Shown here: piece by piece, positions 1-7,881 of the stretch
Numbering within the stretch: position 1 is the stretch's first letter
Layout of the letters: every line of letters starts with the position of its first letter
Source of the DNA: Petrotoga sp. UBA5851
GTDB taxonomy: Bacteria; Thermotogota; Thermotogae; Petrotogales; Petrotogaceae
NCBI GenBank assembly: GCA_002431635.1
Contig: DJGH01000019.1
Coordinates: forward strand, 47,427 to 99,138
Direction: 5' to 3'
DNA length: 51,712 bases
The notes under the pieces: generated by a model
Database searches by the model: none
Told to the model about the DNA's origin: nothing
Seen by the model: the letters and a program-made list of their open reading frames with translations, nothing else
Translations under genes and position numbers: made by a program

Positions 1-20
1 AAATAAGAAGTTCCATTAAA

Positions 21-52
21 AGCAAAACACAAAATCATTCATATGTTTTGCT
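21..52. repeat. 9-bp inverted repeat upstream of the ABC exporter
   Basis: AGCAAAACA (21-29) is repeated in inverted orientation as TGTTTTGCT (44-52), with a 14-base spacer. It could be an operator, or the hairpin of a gene lying left of the window. No T-tract follows directly on the plus strand, so a terminator is not convincing. Only the symmetry is seen. Confidence 0.35.
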
Positions 53-85
53 CTGTAAAGCTTTAAAAAACTGGGGGATGCCTTA

Positions 86-1819
86 ATGGACAAGAAAAAA
101 AGGGGTTATGTAAAAAGTATTCTTATGCCTTTTAGGTTTAAGATTATTACGATACTTGTCATACTCATTTTATCTTTCTGTCTTTCACTTTATATGCCGA
201 TTGCACTTAAAAGTCTTATAGACAGCGGAGTTATGAACAAAGAGCTTAAAATTGTGTTTAAATTTTCCCTTATTCTTTTTAGTATATATACGGCAGATTC
301 AATTATACGTTACTTCAACAGCCTTATGGCCAATGCGCTTTTTTTCAGTATTGCCAATTATGTAAAATACTCTGTGGCAGCTTTTATAACAACTCTTCCT
401 CTTTCTTATCTAAACGATAAAAAACCTGGAGAGCTGGCTTCTCTTTTGAACAGCGATTCGCAATCTGTAGCTTTGGCAGTAAATCAGATAAATGCTTTTA
501 TATTTGATATAGTTAGCGCGGTGGGAGTTTTTATCATCCTTTGCTTTTATAACGTATATCTTACACTCATAGTTGCGGGGGCGCTTATCGTATATGCCAT
601 AATAAACAGATATGTGTCAAAAAGAACGAAAAAACTGATGTCAGACAACCTTATGGGACAGGAAAAAATGAACGGTGTTCTTATTGAGATGATAAACGGC
701 ATAAGTACCATAAAACTTTTTGCTTCTTCAAAAAAGCATTTGCAAGTGTATAAAAAGCATATGGACAGTGTATACGCAGACACTATAAAAATGGGAAAGG
801 TAGGAATAATTGGAGTTCAGCTCACATCCTTCATTACTAAAATCATTCCTGTCATAATACTTGGAATAGGGAGCTACATGACAGTAAAAAGCAGTATGAG
901 CCTGGGACAGCTTATATCTTTCTACGCATTTGCGGGTATGCTTTTCGGACCGATAAACAATATAATGCAAAGATCAGTTTTTATTTCCCAAGGAAGCGCA
1001 GCACTAGACCGCCTGTGGAACTTTATGCAGCTGCAATGTGAAAACAACAGCAGCAAAGTAAAAAAAGATATTGAAGGATCTGTTGAGTTTAAAGATGTGA
1101 CTCTATTGTATAATAAAGGCTCCAGAGGAATAAAGAATGTATCCTTTAAAGCTTTAAAAAATAGTACTCTTGGAATAGTTGGTCCGTCCGGTTCCGGGAA
1201 AAGTACAGTTATTTCTCTGTTATGCGGGCTGTATACATGCACAGAGGGAAAAGTTCTTTTGGATTCAACAGATATAAAGGAGCTTGACCTTGATTATTAT
1301 CGTCATCAGATAGGCGTTTTGGGACAGAATGTCTTTCTTTTTAACGATTCGCTCAAAAATAATATAACCTATGGTTCCGAAGATGTTACCGAGCATGAGA
1401 TTATGAATGTAATAAAGGTGTGTGAGCTTGAAGAGTTTATAAAAAGACTTGAGTATGGAATTAATACCAATATCGGAAATATGGGCTCTACGATATCCGG
1501 AGGTGAAAAACAGAGGATAGCGCTTGCCAGAGCCATTCTACGCAAACCTAAGCTGCTTGTTCTTGATGAACCATCGACTGGTCTGGATAAAATAACAAGG
1601 GATACAATAATAAAAAATATAGAAAAGATGAAAGGCTCAGTGACAATGGTGATTGTTTCTCATAATCCTGATGAAATAAAACTCTGTGACAATGTAATAG
1701 TCATGGATTATGAGAAAATACAAGACTGTGGAACAGTCCGGGAGCTTTCCGTGCGTAATGATTTTTTTAAGAAAACCATTGACAGTTCTATCGAACAGGA
1801 AACGGCTGATAGGTCATAA
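86..1819 (+). CDS. ABC transporter, exporter type (membrane domain fused to ATPase)
   Basis: A 577-residue half-size exporter. Residues about 15-290 hold the hydrophobic transmembrane domain of the type 1 exporter fold; the rest is a nucleotide-binding domain. Visible motifs are Walker A GPSGSGKS (about residue 366), the signature SGGEKQR (about 470), Walker B LLVLDEP (about 490) and the switch histidine in VSHNPDE (about 521). All key ATPase residues look intact, so it should be active as a homodimer, or as a heterodimer with a partner left of the window. The substrate cannot be told from sequence; relatives export lipids, peptides or drugs. The ATG is preceded by a GGGGG Shine-Dalgarno. The nitroreductase gene starts 31 bases downstream and is probably cotranscribed. 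Confidence 0.9.
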   Translation: MDKKKRGYVKSILMPFRFKIITILVILILSFCLSLYMPIALKSLIDSGVMNKELKIVFKFSLILFSIYTADSIIRYFNSLMANALFFSIANYVKYSVAAFITTLPLSYLNDKKPGELASLLNSDSQSVALAVNQINAFIFDIVSAVGVFIILCFYNVYLTLIVAGALIVYAIINRYVSKRTKKLMSDNLMGQEKMNGVLIEMINGISTIKLFASSKKHLQVYKKHMDSVYADTIKMGKVGIIGVQLTSFITKIIPVIILGIGSYMTVKSSMSLGQLISFYAFAGMLFGPINNIMQRSVFISQGSAALDRLWNFMQLQCENNSSKVKKDIEGSVEFKDVTLLYNKGSRGIKNVSFKALKNSTLGIVGPSGSGKSTVISLLCGLYTCTEGKVLLDSTDIKELDLDYYRHQIGVLGQNVFLFNDSLKNNITYGSEDVTEHEIMNVIKVCELEEFIKRLEYGINTNIGNMGSTISGGEKQRIALARAILRKPKLLVLDEPSTGLDKITRDTIIKNIEKMKGSVTMVIVSHNPDEIKLCDNVIVMDYEKIQDCGTVRELSVRNDFFKKTIDSSIEQETADRS

Positions 1820-1850
1820 CAAGTTTAATTATTAAAAGGGGGAAGATTTT

Positions 1851-2579
1851 ATGAATCAGGTTATTGAATGTCTAAAAAGTAGAGCTTCCGTGAGAGCTTT
1901 TTCAGAAGAAAAGATACCGCGGCACATAAAAGAAGTTATTCTTAATATGGCAATGGCAGCGCCTACAGCAGGAAATCAGCAGCTTTATACCATAATTGAA
2001 GTAAATGATCAGGAGAAAAAAGATATTCTAGCTGAAAGCTGTGATCATCAGCCTTTTATTGCACAGGCTCCGTGGGTTTTGCTCTTTTGTGCTGACCAGT
2101 TCAAATGGTATGAAGCATATAAGCTTGCAAACCTTTGTCCGCGAGAACCCGGGCCAGGAGATTTTCTTCTTGCCGTAGAGGATACCATGATAGCCGCACA
2201 AAATGCGGTAATAGCCGCCCAAAGCCTTGGAATAGGGTCATGCTATATAGGAGATATTCTTGAACACAAGGAAGTACATCAAAAAATGTTCAATCTTCCG
2301 AAGATAGTTGTTCCCGTGAGCCTGCTTGTATTTGGGTATCCAAAAAGTAGAGCTGAAGCTCCAAAAAACAGATTTCCCCTGAACTGTGTTGTATATGAGG
2401 ATAATTACAGGAGTCTAAGCAGGAAAGAATGGGAGAACATGACTGAGTTCAGGCGCAGGGGACGCGATTTTGACAGTTGGATGAAAGCTTTTTTTGAACG
2501 TAAGTACCAATCGGATTTTTCTGAAGAAATGAACAGATCTGTCAATGAGTATTTGAAAGGTTTTATGGATAAGCTGTAA
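1851..2579 (+). CDS. Nitroreductase family FMN-dependent oxidoreductase
   Basis: A 242-residue protein. Its N terminus (ECLKSRASVRAF) carries the SR.SVR-type FMN-phosphate-binding start of the nitroreductase family, followed by the AAPTAGNQQ segment that lines the flavin pocket. The central stretch AAQNAVIAAQSLGIGSCYIGDI and the late VFGYPK are also typical. Family members use NAD(P)H to reduce nitroaromatics, quinones, flavins or enones, and the substrate here is unknown. The C-terminal 50 residues (charged, aromatic) extend past the usual core. The start is ATG behind a strong AAAAGGGGGA, and the gene lies 31 bases after the ABC exporter, so they are probably cotranscribed. It converges with the DUF2500 gene; I saw no strong terminator in the 17-base gap. 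Confidence 0.88.
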   Translation: MNQVIECLKSRASVRAFSEEKIPRHIKEVILNMAMAAPTAGNQQLYTIIEVNDQEKKDILAESCDHQPFIAQAPWVLLFCADQFKWYEAYKLANLCPREPGPGDFLLAVEDTMIAAQNAVIAAQSLGIGSCYIGDILEHKEVHQKMFNLPKIVVPVSLLVFGYPKSRAEAPKNRFPLNCVVYEDNYRSLSRKEWENMTEFRRRGRDFDSWMKAFFERKYQSDFSEEMNRSVNEYLKGFMDKL

Positions 2580-2596
2580 AAAAGAGTTTTAGTAAG

Positions 2597-2983
2597 CTAT
2601 AATCTTTCGAACTGTATGAACCTGGTGCCTTGAAACTTTAGTTTTCCACTATCACCTTCGATAAGAAGTCCGAACTCATCATGCGGTACTTTAAGCTCTA
2701 TCCTGTCACCGGTATCAAACTGAAAGGTAACATGATAGGTTGTAAATGAACTGTAAGTATTAAAAGAAGATGATGACCTGTTTCTTGAGTGGATGGAGGT
2801 GTGATCTCTCTTGGCAACAACTTTTGCCTGTACTTCTATAAGAGGACTCCTCTGATTTTTAAACCAACCGACAACAATACTTATAAGGATAACGGCAAAC
2901 ATTCCTATTATCAGGAAAAACACTCCGTAGAAGATGAAGTTAAACATACCGAAAGAACCGAAAGGATCTGATCCACCAAACAT
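2597..2983 (-). CDS. DUF2500 family membrane protein
   Basis: A 128-residue protein. A glycine/phenylalanine-rich N terminus (GGSDPFGSFGMFNF) is followed by one transmembrane helix (about 14-40) and a soluble beta-rich domain (about 45-128) with the pattern EVQAKVVAKR...YHVTFQFDTGDRIELKVP...FGLLIEGDSGKLKFQGTRFIQFER. This pattern is typical of DUF2500 (YhhM-like) proteins. Their molecular function is unknown. The gene is monocistronic, with its own extended -10 promoter at 3013-3020 diverging from the ribU leader. Confidence 0.8.
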   Translation of the reverse strand: MFGGSDPFGSFGMFNFIFYGVFFLIIGMFAVILISIVVGWFKNQRSPLIEVQAKVVAKRDHTSIHSRNRSSSSFNTYSSFTTYHVTFQFDTGDRIELKVPHDEFGLLIEGDSGKLKFQGTRFIQFERL

Positions 2984-3012
2984 TTTTTCACCTCACAGAA
3001 AGTTATAAGTAT

Positions 3013-3020
3013 ATTATATC
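3013..3020 (-). promoter_or_regulatory. Extended -10 promoter of the DUF2500 gene
   Basis: The minus strand reads TGATATAAT: a perfect TATAAT (3018-3013) with an upstream TG. It lies about 30 bases before the DUF2500 start codon. No good -35 box is present, which is normal for extended -10 promoters. Confidence 0.6.
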
Positions 3021-3152
3021 ACACTTATTGAAGTAATATTTTCTGATACGGTTCTAAGGCAATTATGGCTGATTATGTTCTGCTAATTGCGGTTAATGCT
3101 ATAATAAGTGGCGTATCTACTTTTAATACTTTGTTTTTAATTGCACAAAGTA

Positions 3153-3181
3153 TTGACAAAAATATTCTGCCGCGTTATAAT
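3153..3181 (+). promoter_or_regulatory. Consensus sigma-70 promoter of ribU
   Basis: TTGACA at 3153-3158 and TATAAT at 3176-3181 are separated by exactly 17 bases, a full match to the vegetative consensus. Transcription should start near 3188, about 20 bases before the FMN aptamer. Confidence 0.88.
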
Positions 3182-3206
3182 AAATCTGACATTTGAATAA
3201 AGATTT

Positions 3207-3456
3207 GTCTTCAGGGCAGGGTGAGATTCCCGATCGGCGGTAAAGTCCGCGAGCGCTTTAGAGCGCAGGAGCGTAAGCTCAGGATTTGGTGAAATTCCAA
3301 AACCGACAGTAAAGTCTGGATGAAAGAAGATGTGTTAAAAGCTCAAGCTTGGGCAGTGATCGTTAGCGTTCAGTGCGTGGGCGGCGGCAGATAAGACGGG
3401 TTCTTATAATTTTAACACCTGAAAGACAATCAATCTTTCAGGTGTTAATTTATTTT
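3207..3456 (+). promoter_or_regulatory. FMN riboswitch (RFN element) with antiterminator and terminator
   Basis: The aptamer spans about 3207-3331. It has the conserved RFN blocks: AGGGCAGGGTGAGATTCCCG, then GGCGGTAAAGTCCGCGAGCG, GGTGAAATTCC, and ACCGACAGTAAAGTCTGGATG. The closing P1 pairs TCTTC (3208-3212) with GAAGA (3326-3330). Just after P1, GTGTTAAAA (3332-3340) is perfectly complementary to TTTTAACAC (3410-3418), which is the 5' arm of the downstream terminator. This gives a clear switch: without FMN the antiterminator forms; with FMN bound the terminator at 3412-3456 is free. The element therefore shuts off ribU when flavin is plentiful. Confidence 0.95.
3412..3456 (+). terminator. Riboswitch-controlled intrinsic terminator
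   Basis: A perfect 15-bp stem: arms 3412-3426 and 3434-3448, loop CAATCAA, followed by TTTATTTT. Its 5' arm is shared with the antiterminator (3410-3418 pairing with 3332-3340). It ends just before the ribU Shine-Dalgarno AGGAGG. Confidence 0.92.
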
Positions 3457-3469
3457 AGGAGGTACTGAA

Positions 3470-4117
3470 ATGAATGAAAAAGCAAGGTGGACGACTGCGG
3501 CAGCCATGTTGTGCGCACTCTCATATGCATCTGTTTTTATTGCACGGGTGCCTGTTGTTTTGTTTTTAAAGTATGAACCCAAGGATGTAATTATTACCAT
3601 AGGTGGTTTTATCTTTGGGCCTATGACTGCCCTTTTTGTATCAGTGGTGGTTTCTCTCCTGGAAATGATTACCATAAGCAGTACAGGAGTGATAGGGTTT
3701 ATAATGAACGTTATATCCACATGTGCTTTTGCCTGTACAGCAGCTTATATATATAAAAAACACCAGACTGTCAGAGGTGCAATAGCAGGTCTTGTAACCG
3801 CAAGTCTTGCAATGACTATTGTTATGCTTTTATGGAATTATCTTATAACCCCAATATATATGAACTATCCGCGGGAAGCGGTTGCCAAGCTTCTGCTGCC
3901 TGCTTTTCTGCCGTTCAATCTTTTAAAAAGCGGGATCAATACAGCCTTAGTCCTTATTCTTTACAAACCTGTGGTAGCGGCTCTAAGGCAGACTAAGATG
4001 ATTTCTGAAGGACAGGTGAAAACAGAAAAAAAGATAAACACAGGAGTTGCCTTTTTTTCGGTCTTTGTACTTATTACATGTGTGCTTATAGTTATGGTTC
4101 TGAACAAAACGATATAA
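3470..4117 (+). CDS. ribU: Riboflavin ECF transporter substrate-binding subunit RibU
   Basis: A 215-residue membrane protein. It is the S component that captures riboflavin in the membrane and works with a shared ECF module (EcfA, EcfA', EcfT) that is not in this window. RibU marks are FLKYEPKDV (33-40), WNYLITPIYMNYPRE (122-136) and the C-terminal LPFNLLKSGIN (147-157). Six helices cover the usual 175 residues. Unusually, a linker with charged residues and a seventh hydrophobic helix (about 190-211) follow. The FMN riboswitch directly upstream fixes the substrate as a flavin. The start is ATG with AGGAGG. Confidence 0.93.
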   Translation: MNEKARWTTAAAMLCALSYASVFIARVPVVLFLKYEPKDVIITIGGFIFGPMTALFVSVVVSLLEMITISSTGVIGFIMNVISTCAFACTAAYIYKKHQTVRGAIAGLVTASLAMTIVMLLWNYLITPIYMNYPREAVAKLLLPAFLPFNLLKSGINTALVLILYKPVVAALRQTKMISEGQVKTEKKINTGVAFFSVFVLITCVLIVMVLNKTI

Positions 4118-4145
4118 AAAACTTCCTCTTAAGAGGAAGTTTTTT
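4116..4145 (+). terminator. Terminator of ribU
   Basis: AAAAACTTCCTC and GAGGAAGTTTTT pair around a TTAA loop, with an A-run before and a T-run after. This GC-poor but long stem lies directly after the ribU stop codon. The T-tract overlaps the -35 box of the next promoter. Confidence 0.85.
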
Positions 4146-4172
4146 GATGAATTGGAGGAAAAAAGTTATAAT
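4144..4172 (+). promoter_or_regulatory. Promoter of the TudS-like gene
   Basis: TTGATG (4144-4149), 17 bases, TATAAT (4167-4172). The -10 is consensus and the -35 matches four of six. It gives the DUF523 gene, and possibly the genes behind it, transcription that is independent of the riboswitch. Confidence 0.72.
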
Positions 4173-4211
4173 ATACTATATATCTTGAAAAACTCAGATA
4201 AAGGAGAAACC

Positions 4212-4661
4212 ATGAATATACTTGTAAGCGCATGTCTGCTGGGTATTAACTGCCGATATGATGGAAAAGGTCAACCTAACTCAAAAGTCCTGGATTTGAC
4301 GGAAAAGCTTAATGTTATTCCGGTCTGTCCGGAAGTCTATGGAGGCTTAAAAACTCCCAGAAATCCTGCTGAAATAAAAGAAGGAAAAGTTGTTACGGTT
4401 TTTGGGGAAGACGTCACGGAAAACTTTTTAAGAGGTGCACAGGAAACACTAAAAGTTGCCAGGATTTTTAAATGTCCGTATGCCGTGCTTAAAGAAAGAA
4501 GTCCTTCATGTGGGTTTGGCAAAGTATATGATGGTACCTTCAGCGGGAAAATAATTTTCGGAAACGGTGTAACTGCAGGACTTTTGGATAAAAACGGGAT
4601 AAAGATCTTCAATGAAAACAATTTTGAAAATCATATAAAAGAGGTAAAAGCGTTAAGATGA
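4212..4661 (+). CDS. DUF523 / TudS-like Fe-S desulfidase family protein
   Basis: A 149-residue protein. The start is the ATG behind AAAGGAG; an upstream in-frame ATG at 4152 would lie inside the promoter and has no Shine-Dalgarno. Conserved DUF523 blocks are ACLLGINCRYDG (7-18), CPEVYGGLKTPRNPAE (39-54) and KERSPSCGFGKVYDG (94-108). Cys8, Cys39 and Cys100 match the three conserved cysteines that hold a [4Fe-4S] cluster in the characterised family member TudS, a thiouracil desulfidase. Sulfur removal from thiolated bases or similar compounds is thus plausible, but the real substrate here is unknown. The methyltransferase gene follows after 28 bases. Confidence 0.82.
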   Translation: MNILVSACLLGINCRYDGKGQPNSKVLDLTEKLNVIPVCPEVYGGLKTPRNPAEIKEGKVVTVFGEDVTENFLRGAQETLKVARIFKCPYAVLKERSPSCGFGKVYDGTFSGKIIFGNGVTAGLLDKNGIKIFNENNFENHIKEVKALR

Positions 4662-4689
4662 GCTATCAAACTATGCCGGGGGGATATCT

Positions 4690-5475
4690 ATGAGTAAAGT
4701 ACAGGAATGGTACGATAACTGTTACGATGAGTGGGAAAGACTTTCCAGACACAGGATAGAGTTTGATATTACAAAAAAATATATGGACGATTATATCAAA
4801 GGCACCGATCTGAAGATCTTTGATATCGGCGGCGGTCCAGGAAGGTATTCGATATATCTTGCAGAAAAGGGACATAATGTTTCACTGCTAGATATATCAG
4901 CCAAAAATATCAGGACTGCAATGGAAAAATGCTCAGAGCAAGGAGTTAAGCTTATGGAGTTCATTCATGCAGATGCAAAAGATTTGAGCGGATACAGTTA
5001 TGACTTTGATGTAATACTTCTTATGGGACCTTTGTATCATATTATAGATGAGAATGAAAGAAGGAATGTTCTTAATCAGGCAGTTAGTCATCTCAAACCT
5101 GGAGGAATGATGTTCGCATCATTTATATCAAAATATGCGCCGATTCAAGATTATTTGAAGGGAGTTCATCATATTGACAACACGTATCAGCTCATGAAGT
5201 ATTTGAAGGATGGTGCCAACACGCCCGAAGAAGGTTTTACTACGGCTTATTTTTGGGCACCAGATGAAGCAAGAAAATTTATGGCTGCTGCCGGTCTTAA
5301 AGAGCTTGCATTTGTCGGAGTCGAAAATATACTCTGCTCAAAAGAAAACGAAGTGAATGTCCTTGACAAGGAAAATTATCAGAAATGGCTGGAGATATGC
5401 TATGAACTTGGTCAGGACAGCAATCTTTTCGGAACTAGTGAACATTTCCTTTATGTAGGGCACAAATGCATATAG
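4690..5475 (+). CDS. Class I SAM-dependent methyltransferase
   Basis: A 261-residue protein. Motif I FDIGGGPGRYSIYLAEKG (about 44-61) and motif II VSLLDIS bind S-adenosylmethionine. VILLMGPLYHI (about 110) and the LKPGGMM segment complete the Rossmann methyltransferase core. The first 40 residues and the C-terminal third form the substrate cap and do not point to a known acceptor. The start is ATG behind GGGGGG. The stop overlaps the next gene by 10 bases, indicating translational coupling with the kinase-like gene. It is first in a run of seven tightly packed genes ending at 8837. Confidence 0.85.
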   Translation: MSKVQEWYDNCYDEWERLSRHRIEFDITKKYMDDYIKGTDLKIFDIGGGPGRYSIYLAEKGHNVSLLDISAKNIRTAMEKCSEQGVKLMEFIHADAKDLSGYSYDFDVILLMGPLYHIIDENERRNVLNQAVSHLKPGGMMFASFISKYAPIQDYLKGVHHIDNTYQLMKYLKDGANTPEEGFTTAYFWAPDEARKFMAAAGLKELAFVGVENILCSKENEVNVLDKENYQKWLEICYELGQDSNLFGTSEHFLYVGHKCI

Positions 5476-6275
5476 GAAGGTGTATAGGCACAGGCAGAAC
5501 AGCTGATATTTATGAGTATGGGAAAGAATGTGTAATAAAAATATTCAAATCTGATTTTCATATTGGCAGTGAGGGAAAAAACAGTAAGATTATCAACGGA
5601 CTTGAAGGTATCAGAAGTCCCAAGCTTATTGATATTATTGACATAAAAGGAAGTAAAGCCATAGTATATGAAAGAATTACCGGACCTACAATGATGGAAA
5701 AAATAGCATGTGAACCTGAAAAACAAAGCTACTATGCTGATATGCTTGCTCAGATACAATATCAGATGCATACGGCAGTTTCATCGCTGAAACCAAATCT
5801 GAAAGAAGAGATAAAAAATAAAATAAGTTCAAGTGAAAAGCTTAATGACAGAGTAAGGGAGTACGCGCTGGAAAAAACAGAAATAATAAATGATTCATGT
5901 GCAATATGCCATTATGATTTTCATCCTGGAAATATAATAATTTCTGAAAACGGGCCTTTTATAGTAGATTGGGCAAATGCTCTGATTGGTGACGTACGTG
6001 CGGATGTATCAAGAACATCTTTTATGCTGCGTGCCTATCTGAGCCGGCTGGGTATAGATTTTTACAGTATAACGCAAATAATGAAACACAATGATTTTCA
6101 CAGCTGTTATCTTAAGGCCTATATTAAGAAAAACAGTATGGATATTGAACAACTGCTAGAGTTTGAAGTAATAACGGCAGCAGTAAGGCTGACTGAGGAA
6201 ATAAAAGAAGAAAATGATTTTCTTCAGGAAATAATAAAAAATTCTATCTGTGAACGGAGAGATAAAAGTGAGTGA
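5466..6275 (+). CDS. Aminoglycoside-phosphotransferase-fold kinase
   Basis: A 269-residue protein of the APH/choline-kinase superfamily. The N lobe has a short glycine loop (GTGRTADIYEYG, 8-19) and a lysine in CVIKIF (22-27). The catalytic loop HYDFHPGN (149-156) supplies Asp151 and Asn156, and VDWANA (167-172) supplies the metal-binding Asp168. All kinase essentials are present. Known members phosphorylate aminoglycosides, choline, homoserine or sugars; nothing here fixes the acceptor. The ATG lies inside the end of the methyltransferase gene, and the Nudix-GNAT gene overlaps its 3' end. Such overlaps suggest that the three products act in one process. Confidence 0.82.
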   Translation: MHIGRCIGTGRTADIYEYGKECVIKIFKSDFHIGSEGKNSKIINGLEGIRSPKLIDIIDIKGSKAIVYERITGPTMMEKIACEPEKQSYYADMLAQIQYQMHTAVSSLKPNLKEEIKNKISSSEKLNDRVREYALEKTEIINDSCAICHYDFHPGNIIISENGPFIVDWANALIGDVRADVSRTSFMLRAYLSRLGIDFYSITQIMKHNDFHSCYLKAYIKKNSMDIEQLLEFEVITAAVRLTEEIKEENDFLQEIIKNSICERRDKSE

Positions 6276-7215
6276 ACCCGAGAGATCGTTCGGATCTGTT
6301 ATATATAGAATAACAAATGGAAAAACCGAGTATCTTGCAGTAAAAAGCCAAACTACAAAAAAGCATTGGGGATTCCCAAAAGGGCATGCCACGAAAGGTG
6401 AAACAGGTATTCAGACTGCTATCAGAGAGGTTTTTGAAGAAACAAGCATTAAGATAAGCATAAGGGACGATCTCACTGCATATGAAAGATATATACTCTG
6501 CGGAAATATCCACAAGGAAGTAACTTTTTACATAGCCAATGCCGGCGGGCAACAGGTTACAGTTCAGCCAAGCGAGATAGCCGATTTCAGATGGGGAGGC
6601 TTTGAAGAAATATATAATCTGCTTACTTATAGCAATTCACGTAATGTGCTTTGTCGCGCCGAACTGTATCTAAACGGTGGCAAGGGAATAGAGTACAGAG
6701 AGATCTCTTATGATGAGATCACAGAAGATTTTCTCAGCGGCTTTGACCGGTACGAAGAGATAGAAAAAGCATGGCGTGAAGAACAAGGCAGAGTTATCCT
6801 TAAAGATATAAAATATACCGAGTACTGGGATGATAACGAACTAAAAAAAGTATCCGAAGAGTTGAAGGGAATACTGCTGCAAGGAGGATCAGTTTTTGCA
6901 GCATACTTTAAAAATACTATTATTGGCATTGCAGCTTTGGATAACCATTTTTTCGGAAGCTCCAGCCAGTATATTCAGCTTTCTATGCTTCACATTTCAA
7001 GGAATTTCAGAGGTATAGGCATCGGAAAAGAGCTTTTCAAATTATCTCAACGCAAGGCAAAACATATGGGAGCGCAGAAGATGTATATCTCGGCCAGTTC
7101 ATGTGAAAACGCACAAATTTTTTACAGCAGGCTAGGATGTTTGCCTGCACGGGAGATAAACCCGGTACTTTATAAACTTGAACCGTTTGACAGGCATTTA
7201 GAGTATGTTCTTTAA
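6268..7215 (+). CDS. Nudix hydrolase - GNAT acetyltransferase fusion
   Basis: A 315-residue two-domain protein. Residues 1-140 are a Nudix domain resembling Ap4A hydrolases (HWGFPKGHATKGET). The Nudix box runs G39 to I61 with Glu45, Arg53, Glu54, Glu57 and Glu58 in place, and Ser60 instead of the last glycine. Residues about 145-315 are a GNAT domain with the acetyl-CoA loop FRGIGIGKELF (about 247-256) and FYSRLGC near the end. I chose the GTG at 6268 because GGAGA lies 7 bases before it; the in-frame GTG at 6250 has no Shine-Dalgarno. It overlaps the kinase gene by 8 bases. Hydrolysis of a nucleoside-diphosphate-X or dinucleotide combined with N-acetylation is likely, with unknown substrates. 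Confidence 0.85.
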   Translation: MSEPERSFGSVIYRITNGKTEYLAVKSQTTKKHWGFPKGHATKGETGIQTAIREVFEETSIKISIRDDLTAYERYILCGNIHKEVTFYIANAGGQQVTVQPSEIADFRWGGFEEIYNLLTYSNSRNVLCRAELYLNGGKGIEYREISYDEITEDFLSGFDRYEEIEKAWREEQGRVILKDIKYTEYWDDNELKKVSEELKGILLQGGSVFAAYFKNTIIGIAALDNHFFGSSSQYIQLSMLHISRNFRGIGIGKELFKLSQRKAKHMGAQKMYISASSCENAQIFYSRLGCLPAREINPVLYKLEPFDRHLEYVL

Positions 7216-7233
7216 ATTTATAGGGGATGAAGG

Positions 7234-7659
7234 ATGAAGCTTACAACAACCGAACTTAATGAAAAAGAGTTAAAACAACTTTCAGGCTGTAGATTCTTAG
7301 TGGGAGAATTTGACAATATTTTATCTTTTGATATCAAAAAGAACCGTTTTTTTTCTGTGTCTGATGAGTATGGCGGTTTATGCGCTATTATAAGACTGAC
7401 AGATAACGGTGATTATATAATGGCAGATTTGGGGGTTGCTCCGAATATTTATAGCAAAGATCATGAAAAATATATTGTCAGAAAATTCAAAGAAGAGTGT
7501 GTACTCCATTATCCACTGAAAAAAATTATTATCCAGATAAAATTACCAGAGGAAAGAATATTGAGGTTTCTTGAAGAAGAAGGATTCATACGTATGAAGA
7601 AATATATTCGCCAGACTATGACTGAAAATCTTGAGTATATTGTACTTGAGTATTGTTAA
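7234..7659 (+). CDS. Unrecognised protein, possibly a degenerate GNAT fold
   Basis: A 141-residue protein I cannot assign with confidence. Its order of strands and the late segment ERILRFLEEEGFIRMKKYIRQTM...LEYIVLEYC resemble the C-terminal half of GNAT acetyltransferases (the FYEKLGF region). The Q/R-x-x-G-x-G/A loop that binds acetyl-CoA is absent; the matching region reads NIYSKDHEKYIVRKF. It may be a non-catalytic GNAT relative, or not GNAT at all. It starts with ATG behind AGGGGATGAAGG, 18 bases after the Nudix-GNAT gene. Confidence 0.55.
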   Translation: MKLTTTELNEKELKQLSGCRFLVGEFDNILSFDIKKNRFFSVSDEYGGLCAIIRLTDNGDYIMADLGVAPNIYSKDHEKYIVRKFKEECVLHYPLKKIIIQIKLPEERILRFLEEEGFIRMKKYIRQTMTENLEYIVLEYC

Positions 7660-7673
7660 AAGGAGGATGGAAT

Positions 7674-7868
7674 ATGGAAAAATGGGAGTATAAAACATTG
7701 AAGATTGAACTCAGCGGATTTATGGGCGGAGTACTCAGAACAGATGTGTTTGACGAAACTCTTAATGAAGCAGGCCAAGAAGGCTGGGAACTGGTATCCT
7801 GTTTTGCCACAACAGGTGGACAGGGATACGGTAGAGAAGCAGTAGCAGTCTTTAAAAGGAAGAAATAG
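7674..7868 (+). CDS. DUF4177 small protein
   Basis: A 64-residue protein. The pattern MEKWEYKTL at the start, then LNEAGQEGWELVSC and a final AVAVFKRK, is the DUF4177 signature (short proteins of two or three beta strands and one helix). No function is known. The start is the ATG behind AAGGAGG (7660-7666); an upstream in-frame ATG at 7653 lies before that site and is unlikely. It sits between the GNAT-like gene and the pyrophosphatase gene with gaps of 14 and 13 bases. Confidence 0.75.
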   Translation: MEKWEYKTLKIELSGFMGGVLRTDVFDETLNEAGQEGWELVSCFATTGGQGYGREAVAVFKRKK

Positions 7869-7881
7869 ATAAGGAGCATAC

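Noticed and set aside
4152..4211. N-terminal extension of the DUF523 protein
   Set aside because: The upstream ATG lies between the -35 and -10 boxes of the gene's own promoter and has no usable Shine-Dalgarno; the conserved family start is at 4212.
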